Shown: piece by piece, positions 63,660 to 64,000 of the stretch | Numbering within the stretch: the first letter of the stretch is position 1 | How the letters are laid out: the number at the start of each line of letters is the position of its first letter | Assembly (NCBI GenBank): GCA_023954475.1 | Contig: JAMLHW010000006.1 | Span: 62,001-126,000 of the forward strand | Source: Anaerolineae bacterium | GTDB lineage: Bacteria; Chloroflexota; Anaerolineae; Promineifilales; Promineifilaceae | Length of the DNA: 64,000 bases | Direction of reading: 5' to 3' | The notes under the pieces: model-generated | Told to the model about the DNA's origin: nothing | Database searches by the model: none | Seen by the model: only the letters and a program-made list of their open reading frames with translations | Program-made: the position numbers and the translations under genes

Positions 63660-64000
63660 TCAATACACCTCTTGCCATTCCAGTTCAATGTCGCCAAATG
63701 AGACCATGTCACCATCGCGTACACCAGCTTCGCGCAGCGCTTCATTGACGCCCAATTTGTCCAGTATCCGTTGAAAACGCATCGCCGCGCCATCGAGATC
63801 GAAGTAAGTGCGAGCTGCCAGCGAGGTGACGTTTTCACCGACGACACGCCATTCCCGCGATCCGGTGCGTTCGATGTGAAATTGTTCGGGATCGCTTTTC
63901 GGCCGAATCACGATGTGCTCATCTTCAAGTGATGTCGGATCCGGAGCTTCTGCCAGAAGTTGTTTGACGCGATAGAGCATGTCACGTACTCTCTCGCCGG
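63660..64000 (-). CDS. obgE: Obg GTPase, C-terminal fragment at window edge
   Basis: The frame is open to the window end, with an in-frame ATG at 63980 that is internal. The sequence matches the Obg OCT domain: SREWRVVGENVTSLAARTYF, FQRILDKLGVNEALREAGVR, then DGDMVSFGDIELEWQEVY. The preceding GERVRDMLYRVKQLLAEAP fits the end of the Obg G domain. Obg is an essential GTPase in ribosome assembly and stress response. The rest of the gene lies beyond position 64000. It is upstream of, but probably not part of, the RiPP operon (30-bp gap to the Fn3-like gene). Confidence 0.9.
   Translation of the reverse strand, partial: GERVRDMLYRVKQLLAEAPDPTSLEDEHIVIRPKSDPEQFHIERTGSREWRVVGENVTSLAARTYFDLDGAAMRFQRILDKLGVNEALREAGVRDGDMVSFGDIELEWQEVY

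Noticed and set aside
63660-63980. A complete small gene of 106 residues
   Set aside because: The frame stays open to the window edge and matches the Obg C-terminal domain, so it is a fragment of a larger gene.
1-64000. CRISPR arrays, tRNA, rRNA or tmRNA genes
   Set aside because: No regularly spaced repeats and no tRNA-like cloverleaf with a TTCGAAT-type arm were seen; the frequent TCGGCCGA copies are irregularly spaced single octamers, not a CRISPR or transposon repeat.

Overview
The window looks like a stretch of chromosome from an uncultured-type Chloroflexi (Anaerolineae-like) bacterium. This is inferred from the gene repertoire, not proved: gingipain-type C25 peptidases with Fn3-like partners, a Ycf45-like ATPase, monoderm-style lipoproteins, LysM/FxLYD and SH3/YkuD wall proteins, and solute-binding proteins fused to OmpA and VWA domains. 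Base composition is moderate. One octamer palindrome, TCGGCCGA, recurs about 110 times by eye count on average every 500-600 bp, in and between genes. It is a highly iterated palindrome comparable in behaviour to cyanobacterial HIP1, and it is absent from the AT-rich, apparently acquired genes.

Layout. 0-5 kb: partial Ycf45-type ATPase, GNAT protein, a promoter with a structured leader driving a membrane protein, and a membrane-anchored lytic transglycosylase. 5-14 kb: primary-type sigma factor, an McrC nuclease without McrB, an arginine-decarboxylase-like enzyme, paired solute-binding/OmpA and solute-binding/VWA proteins, DinB and MazG-like proteins. 13.6-17.1 kb (minus strand): L,D-transpeptidase, O-antigen-ligase-like protein, MoaB, ribosomal protein L33. 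17.2-18.7 kb: a decayed integron, with an integrase fragment, an attI-like core, one divergent AT-rich cassette gene and an attC-like palindrome. 18.7-27 kb: hydrolases, dTDP-rhamnose reductase, oligopeptidase B, an AT-rich orphan gene, two glycosyltransferases, RNase HII. 27-32.5 kb: MarR regulator plus a heterodimeric ABC exporter and a methyltransferase. 32.5-43.5 kb: YjbQ, EamA, VOC, a paired M16 protease, AcpS, PIG-L deacetylase, hydrolase, FAD oxidoreductase, stomatin-like protein and an M28 peptidase lipoprotein. 43.6-53 kb: two LppX-like lipoproteins, UPF0173 hydrolase, an McrB GTPase (unlinked to its McrC), PlsC, LysM lipoprotein, tandem NUDIX and a K+ channel.

53-63.6 kb (all minus strand) is the most interesting part. 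It holds a RiPP-type biosynthetic locus in the order Fn3-like membrane protein, HPr-kinase-like protein, PqqD-like recognition protein, radical SAM/SPASM maturase, and a 52-residue precursor peptide with its own consensus promoter. A gingipain-type C25 peptidase, an ER-type S26 signal-peptidase-like protein, a second Fn3-like anchored protein and a second C25 peptidase follow. Related Fn3-like proteins sit at the start of the locus and within its distal part, suggesting that peptide maturation and extracellular proteolysis or anchoring form one system. The window ends in the C-terminus of an Obg GTPase.

The rest of the window is mostly housekeeping and cell-envelope functions in short operons.
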